The position numbers and the translations under genes are program-made. Of a stretch of 6,149 bases of DNA, positions 1 to 6,149 are shown piece by piece; within the stretch, counting starts at the first letter, position 1, and every line of letters begins with the position of its first letter. Location: contig CAMWWS010000176.1 in assembly GCA_947178085.1 (NCBI GenBank), positions 1 to 6,149 on the forward strand, given 5' to 3'. The notes beneath the pieces are model-generated. The model ran no database searches. It was not told the DNA's origin and was given only the letters and a program-made list of their open reading frames with translations. This DNA comes from an uncultured Lachnospiraceae bacterium (GTDB lineage: Bacteria; Bacillota_A; Clostridia; Lachnospirales; Lachnospiraceae).

Positions 1-5
1 AGCCA

Positions 6-83
6 GAACTTAGGCAACATAAACAAAATAAGGTGCGATTTCTCTTGCGGTGAGCGCCGTTTTTGTTTATTTTGACTAAGTTC
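6..83. repeat. Imperfect inverted repeat with 23-bp arms
   Basis: Positions 6-28 and 61-83 are reverse complements at 21 of 23 positions; the mismatched pairs are 14/75 and 18/71. The inner 10 bp (ATAAACAAAA against TTTTGTTTAT) and the outer 8 bp (GAACTTAG against CTAAGTTC) are perfect. A 32-bp centre carries the GC stem described under the terminator. The arms are far longer than a normal terminator needs, so the structure may be a dispersed palindromic element used as a terminator. Pairing stops abruptly at position 6 and position 83. Confidence 0.75.
16..73 (-). terminator. Likely Rho-independent terminator at the operon end, probably bidirectional
   Basis: On the minus strand a short GC stem (GGCGC at 54-58 against GCACC at 32-36, one C/A mismatch) is preceded by an A-rich run and followed by the T-rich tail TTATTTTGTTTATGTT. 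It begins 28 bp after the stop codon of the ACT gene, where a terminator is expected. Read on the plus strand, the same stem is fully paired apart from one T-G wobble and is followed by TTTTTGTTTATTTT. A tighter plus-strand hairpin CGGT-GAGC-GCCG (48-59) is also possible, so a gene converging from beyond the left edge could end here too. No folding energy was computed. Confidence 0.6.
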
Positions 84-101
84 GTCACCTGCAATAAAAT
101 T

Positions 102-374
102 CTATATTCTATGCATCTGATTAAAAATCTCTTCCTTCTGACACTTAATAATAACTCCGATACTTTCACCGAGTTTAGCCAGTTCTTCTACTATAACACC
201 AAAATCCTTACTTGCCTGATTCATATCTACAATCATCATCATATTAAAATAATCCTGTACAATTGTCTGTGAAATATCCAGTATATTAATTCCGTTTTCC
301 GCTAAATATGTACACACTTTCGCAATAATACCAACCGTATCTTTCCCCACTACCGTAATAATTGTTTTCTTCAT
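102..374 (-). CDS. UPF0237-family ACT-domain protein
   Basis: A stand-alone ACT domain of 90 residues, matching the length and pattern of the UPF0237 family (Streptococcus pneumoniae SP_0238 type). The start MKKTIITVVGKDTVGIIAKV shows the ACT beta strand and the GKDxxGI ligand-binding turn (10-16). Next come INILDISQTIVQDYF (29-43), the MMMIVD strand (45-50) and the typical C-terminus EEIFNQMHRI (81-90). ACT domains bind small ligands, often amino acids, at dimer interfaces; the ligand of this family is not known to me. No membrane segment or catalytic domain is present, so a cytoplasmic regulatory role is inferred. In many Firmicutes this gene is followed by a PFL-like UPF0210 gene; none can start in the 101 bases left here, which instead hold a terminator-like dyad. 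The ATG at 372-374 has AGGG seven bases upstream and a better AAGGAG twelve bases upstream (387-392). The gap after the WalJ gene is 24 bp, and this appears to be the last gene of the operon. Confidence 0.93.
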   Translation of the reverse strand: MKKTIITVVGKDTVGIIAKVCTYLAENGINILDISQTIVQDYFNMMMIVDMNQASKDFGVIVEELAKLGESIGVIIKCQKEEIFNQMHRI

Positions 375-398
375 AAATAAACCCTGCTCCTTTTCGTG

Positions 399-1196
399 TT
401 ATATCTCAATCATCTCTGACACTTCATTCCTCTTTGCAACATATATAGGAAAGTCATCTTCTTTATATCCTGTTTCCGACATCATAATTTCAAGTTTTAC
501 CGCCTCATAAGCGAGCTCCGGCATATTGTTTTCCTTACTCAGATGCCCTAACACAACAGCCTGTAAATGGTCGTTCAACAATCTGCTAAGCAGTTTGCCC
601 GATGTCTCGTTGGACAGATGTCCTTTATCGCCTAATATCCGTTGTTTCAGGAAATACGGATATGGTCCGACCTGAAGCATATTAACATCATGATTTGCTT
701 CCAGATACAATACATCCAAGTCTTTAAGGCAGGCAACAGTGTAATCATTATAACAGCCCAAATCAGTAATAATGCCCATTTTCTTTTTATCATGGCTGAT
801 TCTATATGCTACCGGCTCAGCCGCATCATGAGAAGTGCGCATAGGATACAAAGTCATATCCTTTATTATGCATTTCTCATCTGCCCTGATACAGTGAAAA
901 AGGGAATCATCTATATTCCCTAAAGAAGCAGTCTTCTTTATTTCCTGTATCGTTCCTGCCGTTCCGTAAATAGGAATCCCATATTTTCTTGCTATAACTC
1001 CTAAACCGTTTATATGGTCTGCATGTTCATGGGTAATGAATATAGCGTCTACTTCCGATATTTTTACACCAAGTGTAGATATTCCCTCTTCAATACGCTT
1101 ACAACTGATGCCTGCATCAATCAAAAGGTGTGTTGCATCAGATCCTGCATAAATACAATTACCACTGCTCCCACTGGCTATACTGCATAATCTCAT
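399..1196 (-). CDS. walJ: WalJ/YycJ-family metallo-beta-lactamase-fold hydrolase
   Basis: A 265-residue metal-dependent hydrolase of the MBL fold, the usual length for the YycJ/WalJ family. The N-terminus CSIASGSSGNCIY (4-16) is the family signature. It is followed by LLIDAGIS (24-31) and the metal-binding motif THEHADH (H56, H58, D60, H61). Further candidate ligands are H123/D124 in TSHDAAEP, D145 in IITDLG, the EANHD segment (166-170), GHLSNE (H193) and GHLSKENN (H218). Family members are cytoplasmic; YycJ has been linked to 5'-3' exonuclease activity and mismatch repair in Bacillus and to coordination of wall growth with replication in streptococci. The exact substrate here is inferred, not shown. 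In Bacillus and Streptococcus the gene belongs to the walRK operon; here it follows the FtsA-like gene by 7 bp. The ATG at 1194-1196 has only a weak GAG six bases upstream, so translation may be coupled to the preceding stop codon. Family assignment is firm; the gene symbol is by family resemblance. Confidence 0.93.
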   Translation of the reverse strand: MRLCSIASGSSGNCIYAGSDATHLLIDAGISCKRIEEGISTLGVKISEVDAIFITHEHADHINGLGVIARKYGIPIYGTAGTIQEIKKTASLGNIDDSLFHCIRADEKCIIKDMTLYPMRTSHDAAEPVAYRISHDKKKMGIITDLGCYNDYTVACLKDLDVLYLEANHDVNMLQVGPYPYFLKQRILGDKGHLSNETSGKLLSRLLNDHLQAVVLGHLSKENNMPELAYEAVKLEIMMSETGYKEDDFPIYVAKRNEVSEMIEI

Positions 1197-1203
1197 AAGT
1201 ATC

Positions 1204-3411
1204 TCAGTCTTTCCAATAAATTTTTATCACGTCACCGCTGTGAATCGGCTCCATATACTGCGCATCTTTTTCATTCAGTTTCGTGGCAATGCCGCTTCCC
1301 TGCGGTACTGACAAGTCAAAGTCTATGTAATTAAATACATCTACAAATATATATTCTGTCTTGCCTTCCAGACGAATCTGCTCACCATTGACTGTAACCT
1401 GAATGGTTCTGGGTATATTGTACGTATTGTTTTCAGACGCTTCAGTTTCATTGACTGCTTCCGCAGATTTACTTTCATCTGCTTCTAATGTATCCGCTTC
1501 CGTTTCTGCTGCATCTGTATTTATTTCCGAAGTATCTTCACTTTCTGCTTCTTTTCGCGGTTCACTCTTCACATAGCTTCCGTCATCTTCCGGCAGATTG
1601 GCATAAGTATCCGGTGCACCGCTTCCATATATATCCCTGTCTGACAGCTGCAATTCTTCCATCGTCCAGATAACAGAGAAATTCTCATAAACCTTGGTAT
1701 CCATATCCGCCAGCTTATTATTTACATAAATATTCATATCCTGATTGATGATTACATCCATAAACTCTGCAATCTGTCTGACTGTGTAATAATTCAAAAA
1801 CTCAATGGAGTCATTTTCCTTAATACCGTAAAAACCTGATTGCAGCTGACCGTTTACCATAGCGAACACAGGCAGTTCAACTTTTTTCTCATTGACTTCC
1901 ACCCATAAGGCTGTATTATATTCCGGAAGCTGGTTAATATCCAATGCTGCAGGCTCTCCTGCCGTCGATTCCTCTACCCTGATCTGGTCGTTGGCATGAA
2001 TAGGCGTATAAATATCAGCTTCCTGTCCGTTTACCGTAATTACGGCCGCTTCTCCTAAAGAACCTCTTGTAATACGCGGTTTGCCATTGACGAAATAATT
2101 CAGTTCCTTTCCACGCTTCGGGAAAAGTCCGGCATTCGCAAATTCCGCCTGCATCGCGGCATCTACAACTGCAAGTTTATTATTATCATAAAGCTTAATT
2201 CTCTGATCATTAAAGTATACAAAGATAAAGTTATTACTTTGTTCATAGAAGCTAAGGCATATTCCGATAGGTGTTACCATCAGCGAGTCGCGCTTTGCAT
2301 CCTCCTCATGGAACACTATCTTCATCATGACTTCCTCACCGCGTACCGCAACTCTTTCATGCTGAATATTAAGTTGTGAAGCCAGTTCATCCGTATAACC
2401 CGGCAATTTTCCGCCGCCGCCGACAACAAACGCCGCACTGACAGACTTATTTCCGTTTAATTCCTTAATCTTATCTGCAACCTGCTTTGTCATATCCTTG
2501 ATTACAGGCGCTGCCACTTCCAGCACCTTCTCTCTGGAAATGGTCTGGGAAAGACCCATAATATCTTTATATTCAATCTTCTCTTTTTCCCCTGCTTCGC
2601 GTTTGATTTGCTCTGCTGTCTTAAAATCAACCAGACAATGCTTGGCGATTACCTCTGTCAAGGCATCGCCTGCAATAGGAATCATACCGTAAGCAATAAT
2701 GCTTCCGTCATTTGTAATAGAAATATCAGATGTACCTGCGCCCACATCAACCAAGGCGATATTTAACATACGATACATCTCAGGTATAGCTACCTGAATC
2801 GCCGCAATAGGCTCTAACGTAAGGTTCGCAACTTCAAGTCCTGCAATCCCTACTGCCTTATATAAGCCGTCGACCACATCATCAGGAAGAAATGTTGCAA
2901 TTATATCCTCTCCGATGTGCTTCGCCTTATGTCCTTCCAGATTTCCAATCGGATAATGATTCATATAATATCGCACAACCGAATATCCAACACAATAAAA
3001 CTTCATTTCAGTATTATTGGTTTTCAGGAATTCTTCATATGCCTTCTCAACCCCCATGGAATCAAGAGCATAAATATCCTCACCGTTTACTTCTTTATCA
3101 GCCGGAAACTCGTACTCCACATTTGTCGTCATAGTACGCAGCACACGACCTGCCGCCGCAATACATACGTCGGTATACTTCCTGCCCGTTTTTTCTTCCA
3201 GACAGCGCTTCACTTCACTGATCGTAGCGCCGACCTTATGAATATCATGAATCTGTCCATCCAGCATGGCACGCGTCTCATGCTCCCTGATACATTGCGC
3301 CACAACATGAAAATGTTCTCCTGTCCGATATCCTACCGTTCCTACAATACTTCTGGTTCCAATATCCAGACCAAATACTAATTGACCCGGCAATTTCATT
3401 GTCTCTGACAC
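1204..3411 (-). CDS. FtsA/PilM-type actin-fold ATPase with long repeat-bearing C-terminal extension
   Basis: The protein has 735 residues, against about 420 for ordinary FtsA. Residues 10-390 carry the actin-like ATPase core: phosphate-1 motif FGLDIGTRSIVG (13-24), an FtsA/PilM-like inserted 1C (SHS2) domain at roughly 45-200, phosphate-2 motif VDVGAGTSDISI (221-232) and adenosine motif VVGGGGKLPGY (329-339). ATP binding is therefore well supported. The function is not: FtsA tethers FtsZ to the membrane, but no C-terminal amphipathic membrane helix is visible here. Residues 391-735 hold degenerate beta-rich repeats (VNG ... PIHxxDxI), interrupted at 605-663 by an acidic Glu/Ser/Thr/Ala-rich linker. 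No signal peptide or membrane segment is seen, so it is probably cytoplasmic. The GTG start at 3411 is chosen because GGAGG lies seven bases upstream; the in-frame ATG at 3397-3399 has no well-placed ribosome binding site. The gene is outside any division (dcw) cluster, so it is probably a paralogue rather than the main FtsA. Automatic pipelines would probably call it 'cell division protein FtsA'. Confidence 0.85.
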   Translation of the reverse strand: MSETMKLPGQLVFGLDIGTRSIVGTVGYRTGEHFHVVAQCIREHETRAMLDGQIHDIHKVGATISEVKRCLEEKTGRKYTDVCIAAAGRVLRTMTTNVEYEFPADKEVNGEDIYALDSMGVEKAYEEFLKTNNTEMKFYCVGYSVVRYYMNHYPIGNLEGHKAKHIGEDIIATFLPDDVVDGLYKAVGIAGLEVANLTLEPIAAIQVAIPEMYRMLNIALVDVGAGTSDISITNDGSIIAYGMIPIAGDALTEVIAKHCLVDFKTAEQIKREAGEKEKIEYKDIMGLSQTISREKVLEVAAPVIKDMTKQVADKIKELNGNKSVSAAFVVGGGGKLPGYTDELASQLNIQHERVAVRGEEVMMKIVFHEEDAKRDSLMVTPIGICLSFYEQSNNFIFVYFNDQRIKLYDNNKLAVVDAAMQAEFANAGLFPKRGKELNYFVNGKPRITRGSLGEAAVITVNGQEADIYTPIHANDQIRVEESTAGEPAALDINQLPEYNTALWVEVNEKKVELPVFAMVNGQLQSGFYGIKENDSIEFLNYYTVRQIAEFMDVIINQDMNIYVNNKLADMDTKVYENFSVIWTMEELQLSDRDIYGSGAPDTYANLPEDDGSYVKSEPRKEAESEDTSEINTDAAETEADTLEADESKSAEAVNETEASENNTYNIPRTIQVTVNGEQIRLEGKTEYIFVDVFNYIDFDLSVPQGSGIATKLNEKDAQYMEPIHSGDVIKIYWKD

Positions 3412-4004
3412 AGATATTCCTCCAATTTCTTATCAATCTGTTTACAGGTATCTGCAAGAGTCCCATTGTTATCAATGACTACTCTGCAATGCTGCCTGAA
3501 TTCTTCATCTGACAGCTGCCCTTTTAAAATACTATCTATCTTTTCATCGGAATAAGCTCTTGATTTTTTCAGCCTGCTCCGCCTGATATCAATTTCCGAA
3601 TATATATACCAAAGTTCATCCACTATCTGACTGTATCCGTCTTCAATCAAAAGCGCTGCTTCCACGAAAAGGAAGTCCAACTTTCCTTCCGTGCGTCTGT
3701 CTTCAATCTCCTGCATAATATACTTTTTAACTGCCGGATGAATGATGGCATTTACTTTTTCCAGAATATTTTTATCTGCAAAAATTTTCTCTGCCATCTT
3801 TACCTTATCTATAGTTCCATCCGAATTCAAAATATATCTTCCCAGAAGCATAACCAGCTCTTCATAGCATTTCTGCCCAGGTTCCTCTACCTGATGCGCC
3901 ACCTTATCAGCCAAAATCACTTTACAGTTGTAATGACCTTCAATATAGGCTAAAAGTTCAGATTTTCCCGCGCCTATGCCTCCGGTAATTCCGATTATTT
4001 TCAT
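3396..4004 (-). CDS. coaE: Dephospho-CoA kinase
   Basis: This cytoplasmic enzyme catalyses the last step of coenzyme A synthesis, ATP-dependent phosphorylation of the ribose 3'-hydroxyl of dephospho-CoA. The 202 residues are the normal family length. A P-loop GGIGAGKS spans residues 8-15, followed by ADKVAH with the conserved acidic residue D33, the NAIIHP motif (H89, P90), the lid-like stretch RRSRLKKSR (141-149), a conserved Q163 and a terminal IDNNG motif (178-181). Two small departures from the usual pattern are visible: LAD in place of the common DAD around residue 32, and AALLIE (116-121) where many homologues have PLLFE. Both look like lineage variation rather than loss of function. 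The ATG start is fixed by a strong GGAGGAG ribosome binding site four bases upstream (4009-4015). The gene follows polA by 45 bp with no terminator between them. In B. subtilis mutM lies between polA and coaE; here it does not. The 3' end overlaps the next gene by 16 bp. Confidence 0.96.
   Translation of the reverse strand: MKIIGITGGIGAGKSELLAYIEGHYNCKVILADKVAHQVEEPGQKCYEELVMLLGRYILNSDGTIDKVKMAEKIFADKNILEKVNAIIHPAVKKYIMQEIEDRRTEGKLDFLFVEAALLIEDGYSQIVDELWYIYSEIDIRRSRLKKSRAYSDEKIDSILKGQLSDEEFRQHCRVVIDNNGTLADTCKQIDKKLEEYLCQRQ
3419..3423 (-). promoter_or_regulatory. Ribosome binding site that fixes the GTG start of the FtsA-like gene
   Basis: The minus strand reads TTGGAGGAATATCTGTG, placing GGAGG seven bases before the GTG at 3409-3411, an ideal spacing. 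It lies inside the 3' end of coaE. The competing ATG at 3397-3399 overlaps the coaE stop codon in an ATGA arrangement but would be 19 bases from this site. A secondary coupled start there cannot be excluded, but it would remove only four residues. Confidence 0.8.
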
Positions 4005-4049
4005 TAATCTCCTCCGAAAATCATGGAATAACTTTATAAAATATGAAAT

Positions 4050-6149
4050 TTACTTCGCATCATACCACGTCATTCCCGTATGAAGGTCAATCTCCAGCGC
4101 CACAGATAAATCGGCTGCCTTCTGCATCTCTTCTGACAAAATCTGCCTTACCTTCTCTTCCTCCGGTGCATATGTCTCAATCAACAACTCATCATGCACC
4201 TGAAGAATCAGTTTTGATTTAAGCCCTTCCTTCTTCAGCCTCGCCCACACGTGAATCATCGCAATCTTGATTATATCTGCCGCCGTTCCCTGTATAGGTG
4301 AATTCATGGCAACACGTTCTCCAAATGAACGCTGCATAAAATTACTTGATGACAATTCCGGAATCGGTCTTCTTCTGCCAAACATAGTTTTAACATACCC
4401 ACAGGCCTTGGCATCTGCAACCAGTTTATCCAGAAACGCTTTTATTCCCGGATAAGTCTCAAAATACTGTTCTATATATTCTGCCGCTTCCTTCTTTGAT
4501 ATACTCAAGTCCTGACTTAATCCGAAGGAGCTTATTCCGTAAACTATTCCGAAATTAACGGCCTTCGCATTCCTTCTCTGCAGGTCCGTCACCTCTTCAA
4601 ACGGCGTGTGGAATACTTTGGATGCCGTAATCCTGTGAATGTCCTGTTCCATCTGATATGCTTCTATCAGCTGTTCATCATCAGACATATGCGCCAAGAC
4701 TCTTAATTCTATCTGCGAATAATCCGCGTCCATAAACAAATAACCCTCTGCGGGAACGAATATCTTACGGATTCTTCTTCCAAGCTCAGTTCTTATCGGA
4801 ATATTCTGCAAATTTGGTTCTGTGGAACTGATTCTTCCTGTCGCTGTAATCGTCTGATTGAATGTCGAGTGAATCCTGTTACCTTCATCGATATAGGCTG
4901 CCAATCCATCCGCATACGTAGATTTCAGCTTTGTCAGACCTCTATATTCCAGAATGTCCGCGACAATCGGATAATCCGATGATAATTTTTCCAAGATATC
5001 CGCTGAAGTTGAATAACCTGTCTTAGTCTTTTTTCCGCCCGGAATACCCATTTTTTCAAAAAGAACTTCTCCCAGCTGCTTAGGTGAATTTATATTAAAC
5101 TGCATACCCGCCTGCTCGCAAATAGACTGCTCCAGCTGCGCAATCCGCCCCGTCAGTGCCTCACCGTAAGCCTTCAGCTCATCAGGACGTACCATAATAC
5201 CTGACTGCTCCATTTCATATAAAACCTTTGTTAAAGGCATCTCTATATCATACAGAAGTGAAAGCATTCCCTCTTCTTTTAGCTTTTCCCGAAGCACATC
5301 AGCCGCCATTAACGCAACATATGCCTGAAAACATGCAAATTCCTGAAACTCCTTCGGTTTTTCCTCCATAATACGGACATAAGTCTCTTTTCCACAAACC
5401 TGCTTTTTGTCCGGAATCATCAGATTCAGATATTCATTTGCAATGGCTTCCGTATCATAATCATTTTTTAACGGGTTGAGCAGATAAGCGGCCAGAAGAA
5501 TATCAAAATACTTTTTTTCTTCATAAGCTGACATTGCATCCACATCTTTATAACTCTCTGTTTCACCCGTATCAATCATATCATACGCCTGTTTAATATC
5601 ACAGATATCAAGTTTACATAATTTATTATCATTTATCCTGACTAATTTCCCGGACAAATATTTCGCAGTAATAAATCCCTGACACGGAACGAAGTACACT
5701 TCCTGCTCGGAAAGTGCAAGCGCTATGCCTGCGAGAGTATCATCTCCCTTGCCATCCTTCAAAACAGCAAGTCCGATTTCGCAGCCGGTCTCGCTATTTT
5801 CAGATGCATCGCCAAACTTATAAATATTTTCAAAAAGTTCTTCTATTTCATCTAACTCTGTCAAAGTCCTGAAATATTCCGGCTGGCTGTTCTTAACTAC
5901 AGAATCCGTTTCAAACCGTGACAACAGATTCTTAAATTCCAATTGCTTACATAACACATAGGCTTCTTCCGTATAGAAGTTGCCCACCTTTGCATCTTCA
6001 AAAGAAAAATCAATATCACTGTCAACATTTATGGTGGCAAGAGTCTTACTTAAGTCCGCCAACTCCTTATTGTTGATAAGTGACTCCCTGACTGCTTTTT
6101 TTGTCACTTCATCAATTCTGGCATATATTTCTTCAAGAGAACCAAACTG
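4050..6149 (-). CDS. polA: DNA polymerase I, 5'-truncated by the window edge
   Basis: Pol I fills gaps and removes primers during cytoplasmic DNA replication and repair. The frame stays open to the right edge: 699 residues are visible, against about 870-890 in the family, so the real start and the 5' nuclease catalytic core lie outside. The GTG at 6105-6107 is internal; the 14 residues before it already match the helix-hairpin-helix end of the 5' nuclease. Counting from the first visible residue: 5' nuclease tail about 1-40, degenerate 3'-5' exonuclease-like domain about 60-285, polymerase domain about 299-699. Motif A is DADYSQIELR (catalytic D476). Motif B is RRNAKAVNFGIVYG (R525, K529, F533, Y537, matching E. 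coli R754, K758, F762, Y766). Motif C is QVHDELL (H652, D653, E654). The proofreading motif FDTET of E. coli is replaced by IGLAV at 125-129, so proofreading is probably absent, as in Bacillus-type Pol I. The stop is TAA, 45 bp before coaE. Identity is essentially certain. Confidence 0.98.
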   Translation of the reverse strand, partial: QFGSLEEIYARIDEVTKKAVRESLINNKELADLSKTLATINVDSDIDFSFEDAKVGNFYTEEAYVLCKQLEFKNLLSRFETDSVVKNSQPEYFRTLTELDEIEELFENIYKFGDASENSETGCEIGLAVLKDGKGDDTLAGIALALSEQEVYFVPCQGFITAKYLSGKLVRINDNKLCKLDICDIKQAYDMIDTGETESYKDVDAMSAYEEKKYFDILLAAYLLNPLKNDYDTEAIANEYLNLMIPDKKQVCGKETYVRIMEEKPKEFQEFACFQAYVALMAADVLREKLKEEGMLSLLYDIEMPLTKVLYEMEQSGIMVRPDELKAYGEALTGRIAQLEQSICEQAGMQFNINSPKQLGEVLFEKMGIPGGKKTKTGYSTSADILEKLSSDYPIVADILEYRGLTKLKSTYADGLAAYIDEGNRIHSTFNQTITATGRISSTEPNLQNIPIRTELGRRIRKIFVPAEGYLFMDADYSQIELRVLAHMSDDEQLIEAYQMEQDIHRITASKVFHTPFEEVTDLQRRNAKAVNFGIVYGISSFGLSQDLSISKKEAAEYIEQYFETYPGIKAFLDKLVADAKACGYVKTMFGRRRPIPELSSSNFMQRSFGERVAMNSPIQGTAADIIKIAMIHVWARLKKEGLKSKLILQVHDELLIETYAPEEEKVRQILSEEMQKAADLSVALEIDLHTGMTWYDAK

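Noticed and set aside
1..90. A minus-strand frame opening at a GTG (88-90) and running off the left edge
   Set aside because: No ribosome binding site is present, the translation has no family features, and the stretch is explained by the inverted repeat.
63..272. A 69-codon plus-strand open frame opposite the ACT gene
   Set aside because: It is antisense to a clearly conserved gene, starts inside the inverted repeat and has a low-complexity translation.
2917..3381. A 154-codon open frame on the plus strand opposite the FtsA-like gene
   Set aside because: It lies wholly antisense to the conserved ATPase core, has no recognisable protein motif, and is best explained by the composition of the real gene on the other strand.
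3278..3475. A 65-codon minus-strand frame across the coaE/FtsA-like junction
   Set aside because: It overlaps two well-supported genes in another frame and its product resembles nothing; it is a shadow frame.
4005..4049. Possible promoter in the polA-coaE gap (AT-rich, palindromic TTTATAAA at 4033-4040)
   Set aside because: A -10-like sequence can be picked out of any AT-rich gap; no convincing -35 at the right distance is visible.
6096..6102. A7 run in polA as a phase-variation or frameshift site
   Set aside because: The tract is short and within a housekeeping gene whose frame is intact on both sides; such Lys-codon runs are common in AT-rich genomes.
6105..6107. GTG as the start of polA
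   Set aside because: The frame continues upstream to the window edge and the residues before it match the helix-hairpin-helix region of the 5' nuclease domain, so it is internal.

Overview
The window is a gene-dense, low-to-moderate GC stretch in which every convincing gene lies on the minus strand, so transcription runs from the right edge to the left. Protein sequences and gene content point to a Gram-positive Firmicute of the class Clostridia, most likely Lachnospiraceae. The reasons are a Pol I with a vestigial proofreading domain, a polA-coaE neighbourhood, a YycJ/WalJ-type metallo-hydrolase, a streptococcal-type UPF0237 ACT protein, and strong GGAGG ribosome binding sites. The family assignment is inference; no rRNA or other marker is present.

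Layout in transcription order: (1) polA (right edge to 4050), cut by the window edge so that the 5' nuclease catalytic core is missing from view; (2) coaE, dephospho-CoA kinase, 45 bp downstream; (3) a 735-residue FtsA/PilM-type actin-fold ATPase with a long repeat-bearing C-terminal extension, overlapping coaE by 16 bp and starting at GTG; (4) a WalJ/YycJ metallo-beta-lactamase-fold hydrolase, 7 bp after the FtsA-like gene and without a good ribosome binding site of its own; (5) a 90-residue UPF0237 ACT-domain protein, 24 bp further on; (6) an AT-rich, nearly perfect inverted repeat (6-83) that looks like the operon terminator and may act in both directions.

The spacing (45, -16, 7 and 24 bp) and the absence of any terminator between the genes suggest one transcription unit. 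It would combine DNA repair synthesis (Pol I), a possible DNA-linked nuclease (WalJ family), the last step of coenzyme A synthesis, a cytoskeleton-like ATPase and a small ligand sensor. In Bacillus subtilis polA, mutM and coaE are neighbours and walJ sits in the walRK operon; here mutM is absent between polA and coaE, and walJ is detached from walRK.

No mobile element, CRISPR array, tRNA or rRNA gene is visible, and no gene-free stretch exceeds about 100 bp. The least explained items are the C-terminal half of the FtsA-like protein and the 78-bp inverted repeat at the left edge. I see no clear sign of an entirely new system.
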